This document shows positions 14,169 through 15,756 of a DNA stretch of 15,756 nucleotides, one piece after another (the first letter of the stretch is position 1; every line of letters begins with the position of its first letter). The stretch is from DATFJZ01 sp046482845 (GTDB taxonomy: Bacteria > Desulfobacterota > Desulfobacteria > Desulfobacterales > Desulfobacteraceae). The stretch is taken from the NCBI GenBank assembly GCA_046482845.1, contig JAWOEJ010000121.1:1-15756 (forward strand). The letters run 5' to 3'. The notes beneath the pieces are model-generated. The model made no database searches. It was not told the DNA's origin and was given only the letters and a program-made list of their open reading frames with translations. A program made the position numbers and the translations under genes.

Positions 14169-14591
14169 GGGTATGAACTTATAATCTTGTCGGGTTTTAC
14201 TTGGTGATCAAGTTTTTATGTCTGGTTTCTCAAAAAAAAGGATTCAAAGTCTTATAAACCAGTTTTTTGAGAAAAAATCAAGATTTCTGTTTTATTTTAT
14301 ATGAAAGCCTTCAGCCGTCAGCCATCAGTACTCAGCTAACAGCTAAAAGCTAACAGCTAAAAGCTAACAGCTAACAGCTAACAGCTAAAAACTAACAGCT
14401 CCCATACTTTGTTGTGCCCGTCAGGGCATGGGTGTTATTAAAATACTTTTATCATATACCCGGTAACCTGTCCAACCATGATACAGGGGAAAAACAAAAA
14501 TTGTAAAACAAAAATGTGTGAAACGGTTTTAAAAAAATATTTAGAAATGATATGAAAAGAAAAAACAAAGCTTAAAATACAGGAGCAGGGA
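14169..14591. other. Divergent intergenic region upstream of kdsD and the LysM gene
   Basis: No gene is visible. From left to right: the palindrome ACTTGGTGATCAAGT (14199-14213), followed by TTTTTATG exactly as at the inverted end of module A; complementary arms TCTCAAAAAA (14228-14237) and TTTTTTGAGA (14263-14272); the module B copy with a heptad array (14297-14438); and an AT-rich leader before the LysM gene. Promoters for both divergent genes must lie here, but no clear -35/-10 pair stands out. Confidence 0.6.
14297..14438. repeat. Module B repeat with nine-unit heptad array
   Basis: It matches 103-224: TATATGAAAGCC at the left, then CAGCCGTCAGCCATCAGTAC, then about nine AGCTAAC/AGCTAAA heptads, then TTGTTGTGCCCGTCAGG. 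The flanks are similar between copies, while the heptad array has more units (about nine against six at 138-184 and five in the inverted copy at 552-653). Confidence 0.85.
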
Positions 14592-15290
14592 ATGAAACAA
14601 AAAGACAAACCAGATGCAAAAACGGCTGCTTCCCGGATCAGCGCCAACCGGAAAAAAAAGCCTGCACCCTCCGGTGCCGGGGCTGCCGGGTCCTCCTTGT
14701 TGAAAAAGAATGAATTTACCCTGATCATTGCCGGCGCACTGGTTGTAACGCTGGTGGTATTTTTTTTGTTTTTTCGGGCATCTGATTCACAGACCCAGGC
14801 AGTGCCTTCCGTTTCCCAGGATACACTGTCTGAAGAAATGCAGGACCGGATGGCAGCCATGGAAGCTGCCATAGAAAACATGCAGGCCAAATTATCGTTT
14901 GCTGCGGGGGACGGCACTGATGCGGATCTGGATGCCACTTTGGCCCGACTGCAGCAGCAGATATCCCGTCTTGAGGTTGCTGCCCAGGTGAAATTTGATT
15001 CACTGACCGAACGGATGGGAAACCTGGAACAAAAGCTGTCAGCTGTCAGCAAACAAGCGGCAGCACCAGAGCCGGAAAAAAATGAGCCCCGAAAAAACAC
15101 CCCTGTGGTAAAAAAATCCACAACCGTACAGGACAAAAAAGCAGCCACCGTATTTCACACGGTGAAAAAAGGGGAAACCCTGTGGAGTATTTCCCAAAAA
15201 TACAATACCACTGTGGCAGCTCTGCGCAAAATCAACAACCTGGCCCCGGATGCCGATATCTATCCAGGCACCAACATAGCGGTGCGCTGA
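14592..15290 (+). CDS. Membrane-anchored coiled-coil protein with C-terminal LysM domain
   Basis: A 232-residue protein with a basic, Ala/Ser-rich cytoplasmic head (1-40), one membrane segment (about 43-61), a predicted coiled coil (about 78-153, with regular Leu/Met/Ala heptads), a charged Pro/Lys linker, and a LysM domain at 188-231 (FHTVKKGETLWSISQKYN...LRKINNLAP...IYPGTNIAV). LysM binds N-acetylglucosamine-containing peptidoglycan, so the protein probably tethers the inner membrane to the wall or assists wall enzymes; no catalytic domain is present. AGGAG lies seven bases before the ATG. It converges on trpF with nine bases between the stops. Confidence 0.85.
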   Translation: MKQKDKPDAKTAASRISANRKKKPAPSGAGAAGSSLLKKNEFTLIIAGALVVTLVVFFLFFRASDSQTQAVPSVSQDTLSEEMQDRMAAMEAAIENMQAKLSFAAGDGTDADLDATLARLQQQISRLEVAAQVKFDSLTERMGNLEQKLSAVSKQAAAPEPEKNEPRKNTPVVKKSTTVQDKKAATVFHTVKKGETLWSISQKYNTTVAALRKINNLAPDADIYPGTNIAVR

Positions 15291-15299
15291 TGCACTGTT

Positions 15300-15756
15300 T
15301 TATCGCCTGGAACCGGCTCCTTTCACCAGCTTGATCATATCAGACACCTGCTGGATATCCTTGAAGCCGAAACCGGTTTCCACCCCTGATGAGATGTCCA
15401 CACCCAGGGGATCGGCATCAGCAAGGGCTTTAGTGATATTGTTGCAGGTCAGCCCGCCGGCCAGCATTACCGGATATTGGGCGGCAATTTTCCGGGCCAG
15501 GCTGTACTCCCAGGTCCTGGCATTGCCCCCGGGCAATTTTCCCAGCCCGCATTCCACCAAGAAACAGTCGGCAGACCTATAGGTATGCACAGTGTCCAGG
15601 GCCGGAGTTCGGGCAGCAAAAACCGCTTTTATCACGGTCAGTTTTTTTTTCTTCAACGCATTTACCAGCTCCGGTGATTCCCTGCCATGGAGCTGCACCC
15701 CTGTCAGGCCGCATTTTTCTACATGGGCCATGATCGTGTCCAACCCGGCATCCACA
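15300..15756 (-). CDS. trpF: Phosphoribosylanthranilate isomerase TrpF, C-terminal part (cut by window edge)
   Basis: The last 151 or so residues of TrpF, which isomerises phosphoribosylanthranilate to carboxyphenylamino-deoxyribulose 5-phosphate in tryptophan synthesis. Visible family motifs are GVQLHG, the VMLAGGL strand-loop and GVDISSGVETGFGFKD near the end, where phosphate is bound; the usual PG-x-KD is GFGFKD here. The frame is open at the right edge, so the start and the N-terminal catalytic Cys are outside. Other trp genes would be expected to the right. Confidence 0.93.
   Translation of the reverse strand, partial: VDAGLDTIMAHVEKCGLTGVQLHGRESPELVNALKKKKLTVIKAVFAARTPALDTVHTYRSADCFLVECGLGKLPGGNARTWEYSLARKIAAQYPVMLAGGLTCNNITKALADADPLGVDISSGVETGFGFKDIQQVSDMIKLVKGAGSRR

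Noticed and set aside
14228..14272. Complementary arms upstream of kdsD as a terminator or attenuator
   Set aside because: The arms are mostly A/T runs in an AT-rich spacer and could pair by chance; no gene ends into it in either direction.

Overview
The window looks like a chromosomal segment of a strictly anaerobic, sulfate-reducing Desulfobacterota, most likely order Desulfobacterales. This is inferred from the flavin-based electron-bifurcation genes (HdrA/MvhD plus Flx-type subunits), apparent selenocysteine use in two of them, moderate GC, and dispersed heptad repeats. No rRNA or other taxonomic marker is present, so the assignment is an inference.

Layout. Positions 1-660 hold no gene; they are a mosaic of inverted and direct repeat modules (called A and B here) with heptanucleotide tandem arrays. 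From 8605 down to 706 on the minus strand runs one redox operon: hdrA (very large, two HdrA halves plus an NfnB/GltD-like domain), mvhD, two [4Fe-4S] subunits (FrhB-like and AsrA/HydB-like) and flxA (FAD/NAD(P)H subunit). Positions 8606-9111 hold the hdrA leader, an operator-like palindrome, and a copy of module A split by a 157-bp palindromic MITE-like insertion. On the plus strand follow miaA and a lipoprotein with a periplasmic-binding-protein domain. They converge on a minus-strand pair, kdsD and a phosphofructokinase. Another module B repeat lies upstream of a LysM/coiled-coil membrane protein, which converges on the 3' part of trpF at the right edge.

Main discovery. Ordinary ORF calling breaks two genes of the redox operon at UGA. 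hdrA starts at 8605, not 8377; its 60th codon is UGA (8426-8428), in the place of a conserved Cys (TFPTNDCAM-U-IISPTLVEVGRH). mvhD does not stop at 3945 but runs to 3723; its 67th codon is UGA (3945-3947), in the place of the conserved Cys of the VSG-C-H-x-G-x-CHY motif. Each UGA is followed at 15-16 nt by a 6-bp hairpin with a G-containing small loop, as expected of bacterial SECIS elements. Both proteins are therefore read as selenoproteins, adjacent in one complex.

How the genes work together. FlxA would exchange electrons with NAD(P)H, the two ferredoxin-like subunits would relay them, MvhD would pass them to HdrA, and the HdrA flavins would bifurcate or confurcate between carriers such as ferredoxin and NADPH (through the NfnB/GltD-like domain). 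No hdrB or hdrC is in the window, so a heterodisulfide-type acceptor is not evident. The other genes are housekeeping: tRNA modification, envelope, Kdo synthesis, glycolysis and tryptophan synthesis.
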